Positions 7,718 through 16,805 are shown, counted from the first letter of the stretch. The stretch: 48,172 bases of DNA from Nitrospirota bacterium (GCA_029864405.1 JAOTTP010000014.1:1-48172); one strand, 5' to 3'. Made by a program: numbers and translations. Notes: generated from the letters alone by a model not told the origin.

Positions 7718-8491
7718 TTGCTGCCCTTCTCTACCATTTCTTCTACCGTTATCGGAGTAATTGGTTTCTTTGGACTCATTGGGTGTGTCATTGAATCCCC
7801 ACCTGAATCACCCGAAACGGTCACCGAACGACTTATTCCACTCCTGACAGATGTTCAGCCTGATACTAGACGGACCGCCGCCTTATCCCTTGGGAAAATT
7901 GGTGATCCCCAGAGCATACCAGCCCTTGTTCTCGCGTTGTCGGACCAAGATGACCAGGTTCGACAATCGAGTGCCTGGGCCTTGGGAACGATGGGCGATT
8001 CGTTATCAGATCAGTCCCTAGTTGCGTTGGTTCAGCACCTTACGGATCCCTCTGATTCAGTCAAACAAGCTGTGGTATTGGCCTTGGGTCGGACAGCTGC
8101 GCAGGAAGCATTATTGCAAGTATTAACCGAAGCCTACCCTATTTCCACCATTGACACCCAAAGAACCATTATCCAATCTCTTGCTCACTTTGAATTTCCC
8201 TTTTCCTATTCCGTGTACCTCCAAGCTCTGGAAAGTCCAGATTCTCTCACTCGTCAATCCGCAATTGCAGGGCTCGGTGAATTAGGCGACCCCCGAGGAC
8301 TCCCGGTCTTGCGCACGCATCTCCTCCAAGATACAAGCGTGGGCGTGCGATCGGAAGCCGCCTTTCGTTTAGGTAAATTGGGAACCAGCGCGGATGTGCT
8401 TGCTCTGAAACAGGCCATGGAAACAGACCCGACTCCCAACGTACATTTTTGGGCCTCCTGGGCTCTTGTCCAAATTGGGCAGGATACCTAA
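7718..8491 (+). CDS. HEAT-repeat lipoprotein
   Basis: The 257-residue product begins at TTG 7718 with a hydrophobic segment ending FFGLIGC, a lipobox-like site with Cys23 as the lipidated residue, so it is probably anchored in the membrane facing the periplasm. The rest consists of about five to six HEAT/PBS-lyase-type helical repeats: TRRTAALSLGKIGDPQSIPA, VRQSSAWALGTMGD, SVKQAVVLALGRTA, TRQSAIAGLGELGDPRGLPV and VRSEAAFRLGKLGTSADV. Such repeats serve as protein-binding scaffolds or regulators and carry no known catalytic residues. The 7-base distance from tatA suggests co-expression and perhaps a role near the Tat translocon, which is inference only. Confidence 0.85.
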   Translation: MLPFSTISSTVIGVIGFFGLIGCVIESPPESPETVTERLIPLLTDVQPDTRRTAALSLGKIGDPQSIPALVLALSDQDDQVRQSSAWALGTMGDSLSDQSLVALVQHLTDPSDSVKQAVVLALGRTAAQEALLQVLTEAYPISTIDTQRTIIQSLAHFEFPFSYSVYLQALESPDSLTRQSAIAGLGELGDPRGLPVLRTHLLQDTSVGVRSEAAFRLGKLGTSADVLALKQAMETDPTPNVHFWASWALVQIGQDT

Positions 8492-8646
8492 CCTCCACAC
8501 ATTTCGCAGGGCGTCTTCTCCTCTTTCCTCTCGGGCTTCCACCCAATGTTCTGCTTGATCAGGATTTTTTATGATTAATGCGCCTGATTGAATACTCGAG
8601 ATAAAATCATTACAATTCGCCTTCTTTTTCTTTGCATGGGAAAAAA

Positions 8647-8892
8647 ATGAAGAAACTGAAAATAGACTTGATCATAGGGCTTATGGCAATTCTCACGGCC
8701 GTGAGTTGTGCTTCAGCCTCGGTGAAGTGGTACAAGCCCGGTACCTCCCAGGCGACCTTTACCCGTGATAAAGCTGCTTGTGAAGAAGCCTTGCTCTCAA
8801 CAGGAACCACTCAAAGGACCAAAGAGGTTTATTCCTTAGAAGGGTGTTTGGAGGCGAAGGGTTATACGGCTATCCCTCTTTCTTCTCAATAA
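8647..8892 (+). CDS. Small lipoprotein, function unknown
   Basis: I take ATG 8647 as the start (an in-frame TTG at 8632 would add five residues ahead of the signal). The 81-residue product has MKKLK, a hydrophobic core and LTAVSC with Cys21 in a lipobox position. The mature part KWYKPGTSQATFTRDKAACE resembles small outer-membrane lipoproteins in which W-KPG is followed by a conserved D-x-x-x-C pattern. A second cysteine at EGC could form a disulphide. A 9-bp inverted repeat AAAGACCCT/AGGGTCTTT follows at 8895-8949, with a large loop and no T-run. Confidence 0.75.
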   Translation: MKKLKIDLIIGLMAILTAVSCASASVKWYKPGTSQATFTRDKAACEEALLSTGTTQRTKEVYSLEGCLEAKGYTAIPLSSQ

Positions 8893-9062
8893 CCAAAGAC
8901 CCTCATGATGAAATTGCAGGAATCCTGGGGAGGATGAACTCAGGGTCTTTCGGTTAAAGGGAAAACGGCTAGTCTCTTAGAGGGATGGACAATGTAACGT
9001 TCTGATGACCTAAAATGAGGGGCAAGAGTTCAAAATTTAGCAACCGACAAGTGAACGAGAAC

Positions 9063-9431
9063 ATGAAAAAAGTTCTGCTGGTAGATGATGATCTCAATGC
9101 TCGGGAAGCGCTTCGGCTGGTCCTGGAATCCCAGCAATTAGAATGTATCGAGGTCGGTAATGGATCAGAAGCCATCGCCTGGCTATCCACCCAACAGGCT
9201 GATCTGATTATCTCCGACAACCAAATGCCGGTGCTGACAGGGCTGGATTTTATTGACCATATCAAACTGCAAGAGAAAGATCCCATTCAAACCCCCATTA
9301 TTCTACTTAGTGGCCATCTCGAAGAACAGGATAAACATCGTGCGCGTCAGGCAGGAGTCTTTGCTATTTTGGATAAACCCTGTAATTTCAGCCAATTCCT
9401 TTCTATGGTTCAGCTAGCGTTGGACCAGTAA
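9063..9431 (+). CDS. Stand-alone response-regulator receiver domain (CheY-like)
   Basis: Starting at ATG 9063 the product is 122 residues, the size of a single receiver domain; an upstream ATG at 9015 would add 16 residues with no domain value. The acidic pocket is VDDD (residues 7-10), the phosphoacceptor is Asp52 in IISDNQMP, the switch Ser83 is in LLSGH, and Lys105 is in LDKP. There is no output domain, so it must act by binding a partner or as a phosphorelay member. No histidine kinase lies next to it. Gaps on both sides suggest a single-gene unit. Confidence 0.9.
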   Translation: MKKVLLVDDDLNAREALRLVLESQQLECIEVGNGSEAIAWLSTQQADLIISDNQMPVLTGLDFIDHIKLQEKDPIQTPIILLSGHLEEQDKHRARQAGVFAILDKPCNFSQFLSMVQLALDQ

Positions 9432-9722
9432 GTATTCCTTGTCTTAGGAATCCTGCTCCCCCCTTCGAACGGCGTTCTCGTCATACCTCAAGCCCTCGTA
9501 TCAGAAAAAATTCCTCGTTATCTAATTTTTTCCAGCCCAGTACTCGACAGCTAATCCTTTAGCGGTATTTACGCAACAACCTTCTTCTCGATATCTCTTC
9601 ACTACGGTGATGGTTTCATCTGGCCACAAAAATCCATTCCCCGTCTTGGGAAGAAGTGGTGGACCCAAGAAATCAAAGAAATATTCTGTGTGGCCTTCGT
9701 CTTCAACAAAAGGAGCGCTCTC

Positions 9723-9977
9723 ATGCTGAAAATATTCGGAGGAATGATCATTGGGTCCCTCATGACCATGATGCTCTTGGGCGGCGTATCTGCTGCGGAC
9801 CAGGTTCTTGCGAATGTGAAAACCTTATATTTTGACCAGATACAGCGACCAGACACCACCACCACTCTTTTACTACTTGTCATATTAAGTATCTTCCTAG
9901 CTTCCCTGACTCTATGGCCCTCCAAACCTGTTTTGGACACCAAAAGTATAACCAAACAATTACGCCGACACTGTTAA
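9723..9977 (+). CDS. Small membrane protein with signal-like N-terminus, unknown
   Basis: ATG 9723 follows an AAGGAGC ribosome site by 8 bases, better than the GTG at 9690. The 84-residue product has a first hydrophobic segment (MIIGSLMTMMLLGGVSAA) resembling a cleavable signal peptide, a short polar part, and a second hydrophobic segment (LLLLVILSIFLASLTLW) followed by a basic tail. A single membrane-spanning protein with both ends short is expected. No family recognised. Confidence 0.6.
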   Translation: MLKIFGGMIIGSLMTMMLLGGVSAADQVLANVKTLYFDQIQRPDTTTTLLLLVILSIFLASLTLWPSKPVLDTKSITKQLRRHC

Positions 9978-10529
9978 AAAATCAGAATCCTTCAACCCTA
10001 AGACAGCAAAACATTGGTGGACCAACCACCGGCAGGGAGGCATTATTCGACTTGAGACAGTCAAGTGTACCCCCAGAAGAAACAATATTGGCAAATCTGC
10101 CAGAGAAAGTCTTATTGTGGACATTGGCAATCAACACACTTGCACTTTGTGAGATGGCACGCTGCTTAAAAATCAACGTGTCATTTGAATGTTTTTCATC
10201 TCTACGAAATACTCTTAAGCATTTGCTTTTGGTTGACGGGAAAGCGCCATCTCTTCACACTATGTCCAATAATGGTCTTTGACAATTTGTTCTTTCCGCG
10301 CGAATCCCAAAGGGTTCAGCCAAATCTGCGTTGAATTTCCTATATTTCTCAATTAGCCTCTTGTTGTCTCACCAGAACGTTCACACCATTTTCCAATCTC
10401 GGTCTTCCTGAGCTTCCCGGCAAAACATTTCCAAGAAGTGCTATTTCCATGCTTCATCCATTCCAATTGGCAAAAAAGAGTTAATTTATCCCCAAAAAGT
10501 CCGAAATTGATGAGTATAGGCTACCTATA
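9978..10529. other. Gap without a convincing gene
   Basis: A 122-codon frame crosses 9914-10282 but it overlaps the previous gene, lacks a ribosome site and has no domain-like text. I see no RNA gene. Near the right end TATAAT at 10526-10531 overlaps the next start codon. Confidence 0.4.
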
Positions 10530-11033
10530 ATGAATATTTCCCCTTCCCCTCTTTCACTCCACAATCCTCCAATAGGCCTGCAGAAACATTCACGCGGGCC
10601 TGAGTCCAACCAATCACAAGGAACTCTCTCCACCGGGGAAAATGATATTGTGGAACTACAGAATCGCGATCGTGAAGTCCGAAATCACGAACAGGCGCAC
10701 ATAGCCGCATCCGGAGGACTATCTAGAGGTGGGGCCAGTTTTTCCTATCAACGAGGGTCTGATGGAAAACTCTACGCTGTCGGAGGAGAAGTCAGTATTG
10801 ACACTTCTCCTGTCCCAAGTAATCCACAAGCCACCATTCAAAAAGCCCAACAAATTCGAGCTGCAGCCTTAGCACCCGCAGATCCTTCAGCTCAAGATCG
10901 GGCGGTGGCCACGTCCGCCAATTCCATGGAAGCGACAGCCCGCCAAGAACTTCAACAAAAGGCCAAAGAAAACGGGACTCCCTCTGAAAGACCAAGCGAA
11001 GCCTTGTCTTCTCGTATTGATCTGTTCGTCTAG
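10530..11033 (+). CDS. Putative zinc metalloprotease-related protein (SprA-related/PF12118-like, HEXXH)
   Basis: The 167-residue product has a disordered N-terminus, then LQNRDREVRNHEQAHIAASG with the HEXXH motif at residues 53-57, and GASFSYQRGSDGKLYAVGGE followed by alanine-rich helices. This order matches small proteins annotated as putative metalloprotease or SprA-related family. A third zinc ligand is not obvious. No signal peptide is present, so the site of action is unclear. The ATG at 10530 has no Shine-Dalgarno sequence, and TATAAT overlaps it, so the true start may differ. Isolated on both sides. Confidence 0.7.
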   Translation: MNISPSPLSLHNPPIGLQKHSRGPESNQSQGTLSTGENDIVELQNRDREVRNHEQAHIAASGGLSRGGASFSYQRGSDGKLYAVGGEVSIDTSPVPSNPQATIQKAQQIRAAALAPADPSAQDRAVATSANSMEATARQELQQKAKENGTPSERPSEALSSRIDLFV

Positions 11034-11789
11034 TACCCTTTCGTTCCCCCCCCATTCCAATCCAACGATTTCACTCTTCGTAAAAATCCGTTATTTTTTA
11101 CTGCTAACTTTTAAATAAATACGTCCGACCTATTTCATACACAGCTTGCTCGAGAACAACTTTCCTATCAATATCTACCCCTAAGGCCTGACCCCTAAAG
11201 CTGGGCATTCCTTTCCACTCCCAAGAATCTCTTGCCCATCGTCAGCTCGACATTGAATGACCTCCTTCGTTTCTAAAGAACACATTTCACTAGGGCATTC
11301 TGAAAATTGCGTCCTCAATACGCTGACGGTGCCCTCTCCAAATAGTTGGCAACGGATTTGCTGATTCTCATGTTCCAAGACAAAGCATGGAGGACTTATT
11401 CCTAACCAAGCGAAGTCCCTCATACGGATGTCCCCATAATACAAGCAATAACTAATCACAGCACGTACACACGCAAGGAAGCCTCGAACGTTAGTCCCAT
11501 GACAGGCAGAATTCCAGACATTCAGCCAGGGAACCACCAAAGGCTCTGGATACACCTGATAAGGGAGTATAAAGAAAACACGTTAAGTTTCATCGCCCGA
11601 CATTGTTCCTGGTATTTCATTGATTATTGGAGCAAATGGTCACGGATGTTCTCGCAAATGAATTCCGCAAAAACCCTGACAACCTTTTGCTCTCCAGTTA
11701 CCCTCTCGCCGAGGATTCCTTACACACCACCATTCACCAACATACCATCAATATCTCTTACTGAATGAGACAAGGAGAGGAGGAAACGC
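11034..11789. other. Long AT-rich gap with one doubtful minus-strand frame
   Basis: Apart from the doubtful frame at 11181-11555, I find no coding pattern, RNA or strong terminator in these 756 bases. The promoter of the following methyltransferase must lie at the right end. Confidence 0.4.
11181..11555 (-). CDS. Doubtful hypothetical protein, cysteine-rich
   Basis: A 124-codon frame from GTG 11555. The text (VRGFLACVRAVISYCLYYGD, IRCQLFGEGTVSVL, SECPSEMCSLETKEVIQC) has eight or more cysteines and a plausible folded C-terminal part. There is no ribosome site and the N-terminal third is unconvincing. It may be the remnant of a longer gene or a chance frame. Confidence 0.3.
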   Translation of the reverse strand: MYPEPLVVPWLNVWNSACHGTNVRGFLACVRAVISYCLYYGDIRMRDFAWLGISPPCFVLEHENQQIRCQLFGEGTVSVLRTQFSECPSEMCSLETKEVIQCRADDGQEILGSGKECPALGVRP

Positions 11790-12884
11790 ATGAATATTGT
11801 GGACAAAATGAAACAAGACTGGAACGAACGAGCCCAACACCATGCCCGATTTTGGATTGCCACCGAGGATTACCACACAGAAGAAAAATTTGCTCAATCA
11901 GGAAAAGATACGGCCCAGGCCTTGTTGGCAACCCTTCCTGGCTCTCATCAACCGTCATGGAAGGTCTTAGACATCGGATGCGGCATTGGCAGGGTCCTCA
12001 AAGCCCTAGCTTCTCATTTTCATCATTTAGTTGGGGTCGATGTCTCTTCGGCAATGATTGCCCAGAGCAAACAATGGTTAGCCGACTATCCCCATATCCA
12101 CACACATGAAACCTCTGGGGTAGATCTTCGGGAATTTCCTCATTCCTCCTTTGACCTGGTGTATTCCTACGTCACCTTTCAGCATATGCCCCGTTCTGTG
12201 TTTGAACGTTACCTGAGAGAAATCCACCGCGTCTTAACTCCCAATGGATATCTGGTCTTTCAACTGCCCATAGGCCCTTTCAAAGATGTTCCTCTAGAAG
12301 ACACGATTGGGATACGTTCATACCCTCTTCAGGAAATTGAGGAAAATCTTCATAGAAACGGCCTGGGATTTTTTCACCGCACACCATCCGACACCGAATG
12401 CACGGACCTATCTGACCCACTTAGCCACCAGTTTCGTCTGGCACAAAAGATCGGTCCTCTACAACCCGTTGTTTCAGTAGACTGGGTCGAGTTGAAACGA
12501 CCTCACTTTGTCTCTGCATTAGATTCCCATCTTTATGCCACCTATGCCGAGAATTGCGCACGTGCAGGCAACCATCAAGAAGAGATTCACACGTTGCAAA
12601 TCCTGGTGAGGAAAATTCCCGATTACCTAGAAGGATGGCTACGGCTAGCAGCCTTGTTGATTGAAACCGGACAACTGCCACAAGCTGTCGCCACCATGAA
12701 AGAAATCACCATCCTCCATCCTCGATACGAAGAAGGCCACCGCGTGCTCAGGCAACTACTTCAAAAATGTCCGAATCCAAATCATTCTAGGATCCCTTCC
12801 TTATCCACAACCAGCCAGCATTCTCCATCTGATCCAACACGAGATACTCACGCTTTGACAGACAGGGAATATTCAACCACCTAA
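11790..12884 (+). CDS. Class I SAM-dependent methyltransferase with C-terminal TPR-like helices
   Basis: The start has an excellent purine-rich ribosome site (GGAGAGGAGGAAAC) before ATG. The 364-residue product has motif I VLDIGCGIGRVLKAL at about 56-70, the acidic end of strand 2 in LVGVDVSSAMI, and the post-motif FDLVYSYVTFQHM with HRVLTPNGYLVFQLP, all typical of class I methyltransferases of the Methyltransf_11/25 kind. Residues about 245-320 form helix pairs (YAENCARAGNHQEEIHTL, WLRLAALLIETGQLPQAVAT) like tetratricopeptide repeats, suggesting a protein partner. The last 40 residues are Ser/Thr-rich and disordered. The substrate cannot be inferred. Monocistronic. Confidence 0.85.
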   Translation: MNIVDKMKQDWNERAQHHARFWIATEDYHTEEKFAQSGKDTAQALLATLPGSHQPSWKVLDIGCGIGRVLKALASHFHHLVGVDVSSAMIAQSKQWLADYPHIHTHETSGVDLREFPHSSFDLVYSYVTFQHMPRSVFERYLREIHRVLTPNGYLVFQLPIGPFKDVPLEDTIGIRSYPLQEIEENLHRNGLGFFHRTPSDTECTDLSDPLSHQFRLAQKIGPLQPVVSVDWVELKRPHFVSALDSHLYATYAENCARAGNHQEEIHTLQILVRKIPDYLEGWLRLAALLIETGQLPQAVATMKEITILHPRYEEGHRVLRQLLQKCPNPNHSRIPSLSTTSQHSPSDPTRDTHALTDREYSTT

Positions 12885-12967
12885 ACTTTTAACACAAGAA
12901 TAAACCGCTCACAGGCTCTCGCTTGACCCGACAATGAGGGGGACGTAAATTCATGTGTAAATTTTGC

Positions 12968-12995
12968 TTTCCAATTGCCTTATTTTTGTTATAAT
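12968..12995 (+). promoter_or_regulatory. Candidate promoter of the DUF3015 gene
   Basis: A perfect TATAAT at 12990-12995, with only a weak -35 (TTTCCA at 12968-12973, 16-base spacer). The leader to ATG 13056 would be about 55 bases and contains the GAGGAGGAA ribosome site. Confidence 0.4.
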
Positions 12996-13055
12996 CATTT
13001 TCACAAGTCGTATAGCAATTCCTTTTTCTCTAATCACCAAATGAGGAGGAACAGT

Positions 13056-13574
13056 ATGGGAAAGCAAACAGTTGTCGTATTCGCAGCCCTCGCATTAATG
13101 CTAGGTGGAGCAGGGGTGTCCTTGGCCGGACCCAACCCAGATAACGGACCTGGCTGTGGCCTTGGGAAACTGGCTTGGAGTGATTACTCTGAGCAGAAGC
13201 ACATTGCCCCACAGGTCCTGATGGCTACCACCAACGGAACCTTCGGCTCTCAAACATTTGGGATTAGTTCTGGAACATCAGGCTGTACAAATGATGGACA
13301 AATTGCTCAAAACGAAAAAGTTAACGTGTTTGCAGCTTTTAGCTTCGACAATTTGTCTCAAGAAATGGCTCAAGGGCAAGGCGAGCATCTCACGTCATTG
13401 GCCACACTGATGGGTATCCCCGTTGGCCAACAGCCCGCGTTCTTTGCCATGGCCCAAGAGAAATACACCACCCTGGTTCAGGATGGCGAAACCTCTCCAA
13501 AGGCGGTGGTGGAAGCCATCCATGCTGCCATGGTTGACCATCCACTTTTAGCTCAAGCCACGACATCGAAATAG
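13056..13574 (+). CDS. DUF3015 family exported protein
   Basis: ATG 13056 follows GAGGAGGAAC; an upstream in-frame ATG at 12975 lacks a ribosome site and would overrun the promoter. The 172-residue product has a clear signal peptide (VVVFAALALMLGGAGVSLAG) and then GPGCGLGKLAWSDY, APQVLMATTNGTFGSQTFGI and SGTSGCT, the hallmark of DUF3015. The family is periplasmic or outer-membrane associated with no known biochemical role. A strong terminator follows, and the DUF4105 gene begins about 60 bases after the stop, a pairing that suggests a shared envelope function. Confidence 0.9.
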   Translation: MGKQTVVVFAALALMLGGAGVSLAGPNPDNGPGCGLGKLAWSDYSEQKHIAPQVLMATTNGTFGSQTFGISSGTSGCTNDGQIAQNEKVNVFAAFSFDNLSQEMAQGQGEHLTSLATLMGIPVGQQPAFFAMAQEKYTTLVQDGETSPKAVVEAIHAAMVDHPLLAQATTSK

Positions 13575-13582
13575 ATTCTTTC

Positions 13583-13617
13583 AGGCTCCGGCTGTTCAAG
13601 CCGGAGCCTTTCTTTTC
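13583..13617 (+). terminator. Rho-independent terminator after the DUF3015 gene
   Basis: AGGCTCCGGCT at 13583-13593 pairs perfectly with AGCCGGAGCCT at 13599-13609 around a 5-base loop, followed by TTCTTTT. It sits just before the DUF4105 start, so read-through or a separate promoter must serve that gene. Confidence 0.85.
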
Positions 13618-13635
13618 CTTCCTGGTTCCTGGCAT

Positions 13636-15540
13636 GTGGTAAACATTCTCCTTCTTTTCCTTGTACTGCTGTTCTTCCCCTTTGAGCTCAAGGCCCAAGA
13701 ACCCCCCTCTCCCTATCTGCAAGAACTCCTTCAGCAAGCCATCGTTGGAAAACTCCACCACGATCGCTACTGGCATCTCTTACTCCACTACCGAAAAGAA
13801 TCTTTTGGTGGCCACACCAGCGAGGTCGATGATCCAGGCTTTTTCCTTTCACCAGATGGAAAAACTGATCCAGAAGCTGAATTACAAGCAACACTGACAT
13901 ATTTTTTTTCTGATACATTAGTTGGCCGCTCCAAACAGCCGGCACAATGTGCCTTTATTGCCCGGTATCATTGGCTGAAAGAGAAACTACATTTTCAGGA
14001 CTCTAAACTTTTCCCACAAGCATGTGAACGTTTTGTCAGTTGGCTTGAAGAACTGAATCCCGCCTCGATTACATTTATTTTTCCTTCCGCCTATATGGAT
14101 AACCCCGCCTCAATGTTCGGACATTCATTTTTACGAGTTGATCAAAAAGGCCAAACTGCAGAAACGAATATTTTAGCGTATACGATTAACTACGCCGCGG
14201 AGGTCCCGCCGAATGCGGGGATTGAATTCGCATATAAAGGAATATTTGGTTGGTACAAAGGGTTTTTCTCGACCATTCCCTACTATATGAAGGTCAAGCA
14301 ATACCGGGACATTGAGAATCGAGACATTTGGGAATATCGCTTGAATTTTTCACCAGAGCAATATCATAGGTTGCTCATGCATGCGTGGGAATTAGGGAAT
14401 GCCTATTTCGACTATTACTTCTTTAAAGAAAATTGTGCGTACCACATTCTCTCACTCTTGGAAGTGGCCGATGCCAATCTCCACCTAACCGACCAATTTC
14501 ATTTTGGGACGATTCCTGCCGATACTATTCGCCTTCTTGCTCGACAGAAAGGATTGGTTCAAAAAATTTCTTACCGACCCGCCCGCAGTACTCTCCTCAA
14601 ACGAAAGCGGGAAGCATTAGGAAAAGAAGCAGCCTCATTGTCCTCAAAAATCATTAACGATCCTCAGATGATAAGCCAATCCGAATTTCTTCAATTACCA
14701 CAAAACCGGAAAACATTCCTTCTGGATTTCGCTTCAGACGTCTTGCGATATAAAGGAGCAACCGATCAAGACAAGGCTGAAGACTATAAGGCCCAAAATC
14801 GATCCATCTTAGTGGCACGCAGTCACATCCCCATCCCATCGGCCCCCTTTCCCGTTGAACCCTTTTCCCTCTCTCCCGAACACGGACACCAAACGATCAG
14901 AGTCGGAGGTGGAGTCGGATGGAGGAACCATGAAATATTTGAAGAAATCAGCTTCCGAGGCGCCTATCACGATCTCCTGGACCCTGACCCAGGGTATACC
15001 CAAGATGCCCAAATAACATTACTTGATTTGAGGTTGAGGCATTATCACCGACGAGATCAATTTCGAGTAGAACGGTTCACCTTTGCCAATGTCCTCTCGC
15101 TGGCCCCTATTGATTCGCTATTCATGTCGCCGTCATGGAAACTTAACGTCGGGATGGACACCGTCAAGACATCGACTTGCGACCTCTGTTCAAATGGGAA
15201 TGTGAATGCCGGAGCCGGAGGAGCCTTGGAAACGAAGATGTTTCAGCGAGAGGTCTTTTTTCTCTTTGGCGAACTAGACGCCAACGTCAGTGGCGCATAC
15301 AAAGAAAATCACCGGGTGGGGGGAGGAGTATCTGGCGGCGTGATGGCCACCATCACTCCGAACTGGAAATGGCTCATGTCAGCAGGATATCTGTACTACC
15401 CCCTGGGAGATCAATCGGATGATATCCCTATCTCGGTGAGTCAACGATGGACATTTGCAAAAAACTTCGCTGTACGAGCCACATTCACCCACCATGATCA
15501 AGACAATGAAGTTTTGGGTGTATTTCATGGATACTTTTGA
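13636..15540 (+). CDS. DUF4105 (Lnb N-terminal periplasmic domain) protein with C-terminal barrel-like region
   Basis: The 634-residue product starts at GTG 13636 with a signal peptide ending in KAQE. Residues about 80-300 form the DUF4105 domain: FIFPSAYMDNPASMFGHSFL with His163, and FFKENCAYHILSLL with Cys267 and His270, the presumed catalytic residues of this papain-like fold. The family name comes from Lnb, a lipoprotein-modifying transacylase of Gram-positive bacteria; whether this homologue does similar chemistry is unknown. Residues about 410-634 alternate aromatic strands and end in YF, as in outer-membrane proteins. A decayed paralogue of the last 50 residues lies at 16506-16697. Confidence 0.85.
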   Translation: MVNILLLFLVLLFFPFELKAQEPPSPYLQELLQQAIVGKLHHDRYWHLLLHYRKESFGGHTSEVDDPGFFLSPDGKTDPEAELQATLTYFFSDTLVGRSKQPAQCAFIARYHWLKEKLHFQDSKLFPQACERFVSWLEELNPASITFIFPSAYMDNPASMFGHSFLRVDQKGQTAETNILAYTINYAAEVPPNAGIEFAYKGIFGWYKGFFSTIPYYMKVKQYRDIENRDIWEYRLNFSPEQYHRLLMHAWELGNAYFDYYFFKENCAYHILSLLEVADANLHLTDQFHFGTIPADTIRLLARQKGLVQKISYRPARSTLLKRKREALGKEAASLSSKIINDPQMISQSEFLQLPQNRKTFLLDFASDVLRYKGATDQDKAEDYKAQNRSILVARSHIPIPSAPFPVEPFSLSPEHGHQTIRVGGGVGWRNHEIFEEISFRGAYHDLLDPDPGYTQDAQITLLDLRLRHYHRRDQFRVERFTFANVLSLAPIDSLFMSPSWKLNVGMDTVKTSTCDLCSNGNVNAGAGGALETKMFQREVFFLFGELDANVSGAYKENHRVGGGVSGGVMATITPNWKWLMSAGYLYYPLGDQSDDIPISVSQRWTFAKNFAVRATFTHHDQDNEVLGVFHGYF

Positions 15541-15669
15541 TTTTTGAATGCCATTACTTTCATGACCAAGTCATAGGATCCATTGCTCCATCCAACTTCG
15601 CAGAACCACTCAACCGCAATTAGGTATGAGAAAAACCCTGGGAGTTGCAGAGACAAGTTGGAAGCAACA

Positions 15670-16314
15670 TCAAAATAGATATCCGATTCCGCCTAAAAAA
15701 TATTCACTTCGAAAATTCAGGGCGAGTTGGTTCCAATGGTAATTCGCAGCACTGTATTTATACTCCCCAAAAACAAACCAATTGTCAGCAATTACCAACT
15801 GAATTCCTCCAAAGAACTGATACCCCGGAGCTGATGCCATTTCTGTATTGTTGTCTAATCTACCGGGAATATCCGCATGGCGGAGGATCCCATTTGAAAG
15901 TCCCCCTCCTATTCCCATATAAGGCCGTATATACCTGCCTGGATACCGCAACAGCAGGTTGACCATCGAACTGTACGTGATAAGTCCGCTCTTACCTTTA
16001 CCCGTTGCTATACCATTTTCTTCGACGGGAAACCTCAGAGAATTATTCTGTCCAAATGATTCCAATTCAATGCCTAGGTATCCACCAGCAAAATGCGGGA
16101 ATAACCCTATCTTAAATCCCAAACCCGGATCTCCATTGATCGTTTCGCCTGAAACCCCTCTGCCTTTAAACGAAACCCCCTTACTTAAGGGTTGTGAGGC
16201 CATACCATAGCCTGACAGATAAATCTCAATGTTATCCAAAGCCTCTACACGACACGGAAGTAAAGTGGCCACCATCCAAGTAAGGAGCAACACAGATTTT
16301 ATGGAATAGTACAA
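15670..16314 (-). CDS. Outer-membrane beta-barrel protein
   Basis: The 214-residue product starts at TTG 16314 after GGAGAAGGA. It has a signal peptide (SVLLLTWMVATLLPCRVEA) and alternating strands with Gly and aromatics (GFKIGLFPHFAGGYLGIELE, YIRPYMGIGGGLSNGI, FGGIQLVIADNWFVFGEYKY), ending GGIGYLF with the terminal Phe that the BAM complex recognises. The pattern matches small eight-stranded OmpA/OmpW-like barrels. Function unknown. It converges on the DUF4105 gene. Confidence 0.8.
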   Translation of the reverse strand: MYYSIKSVLLLTWMVATLLPCRVEALDNIEIYLSGYGMASQPLSKGVSFKGRGVSGETINGDPGLGFKIGLFPHFAGGYLGIELESFGQNNSLRFPVEENGIATGKGKSGLITYSSMVNLLLRYPGRYIRPYMGIGGGLSNGILRHADIPGRLDNNTEMASAPGYQFFGGIQLVIADNWFVFGEYKYSAANYHWNQLALNFRSEYFLGGIGYLF

Positions 16315-16505
16315 ATCCTTCTCCGAGAAAATCCTAAATCAACATATTTCACAAAAAAAGGGCCCATAAAATACTATTTCGGGTTCTATTTCATAAAATG
16401 TCAAGAAAACTGGCTAGGCAATTTAACTCACCTCTTATGGTGAATAGGGTTGCTGCATGGGAATGCCCCATGATAGGTCCATGAGGCAACTTCACTAGTA
16501 GCAGA

Positions 16506-16697
16506 ATGCACAAAGGGGATGCCATGGTCAGCGGGGATTTTGATCATCATCGAATAGGAGGTGAGAACACGGGAGGGTCTTCGCCCAAGGTAAAGGACCA
16601 ATGGAAAGCATTGCTCATGATAGGATATTCAGGCTATCCCCTGGGTCGTCAATCTGAGGACATGAGTTTTTCGAATACGCCACGCTCAACCCTTTAG
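16506..16697 (+). pseudogene. Remnant of a DUF4105 paralogue (C-terminal barrel part)
   Basis: The translation contains HHRIGGENTGG, KDQWKALLMIGYSGYPLG and RQSEDMSFS, which align with HRVGGGVSGG, NWKWLMSAGYLYYPLG and DQSDDIPIS at the end of the intact DUF4105 protein. The N-terminal 90% is missing and the frame runs out soon after the match. The intact gene lies about 1 kb to the left, so this is a decayed tandem duplicate. Confidence 0.65.
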
Positions 16698-16805
16698 GAA
16701 AACTTATCCCTCCTTACCGAACACACCCTGCAACAACCAGATCCCAGGGAACATTCAAATGGCTGTGTCGGCCGCCTCAAAGATTGTACCTCCGCAAATG
16801 GTGCA

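Noticed and set aside
9914-10282. 122-codon plus-strand frame
   Set aside because: Overlaps the small membrane protein gene out of frame, no ribosome site, text not protein-like.
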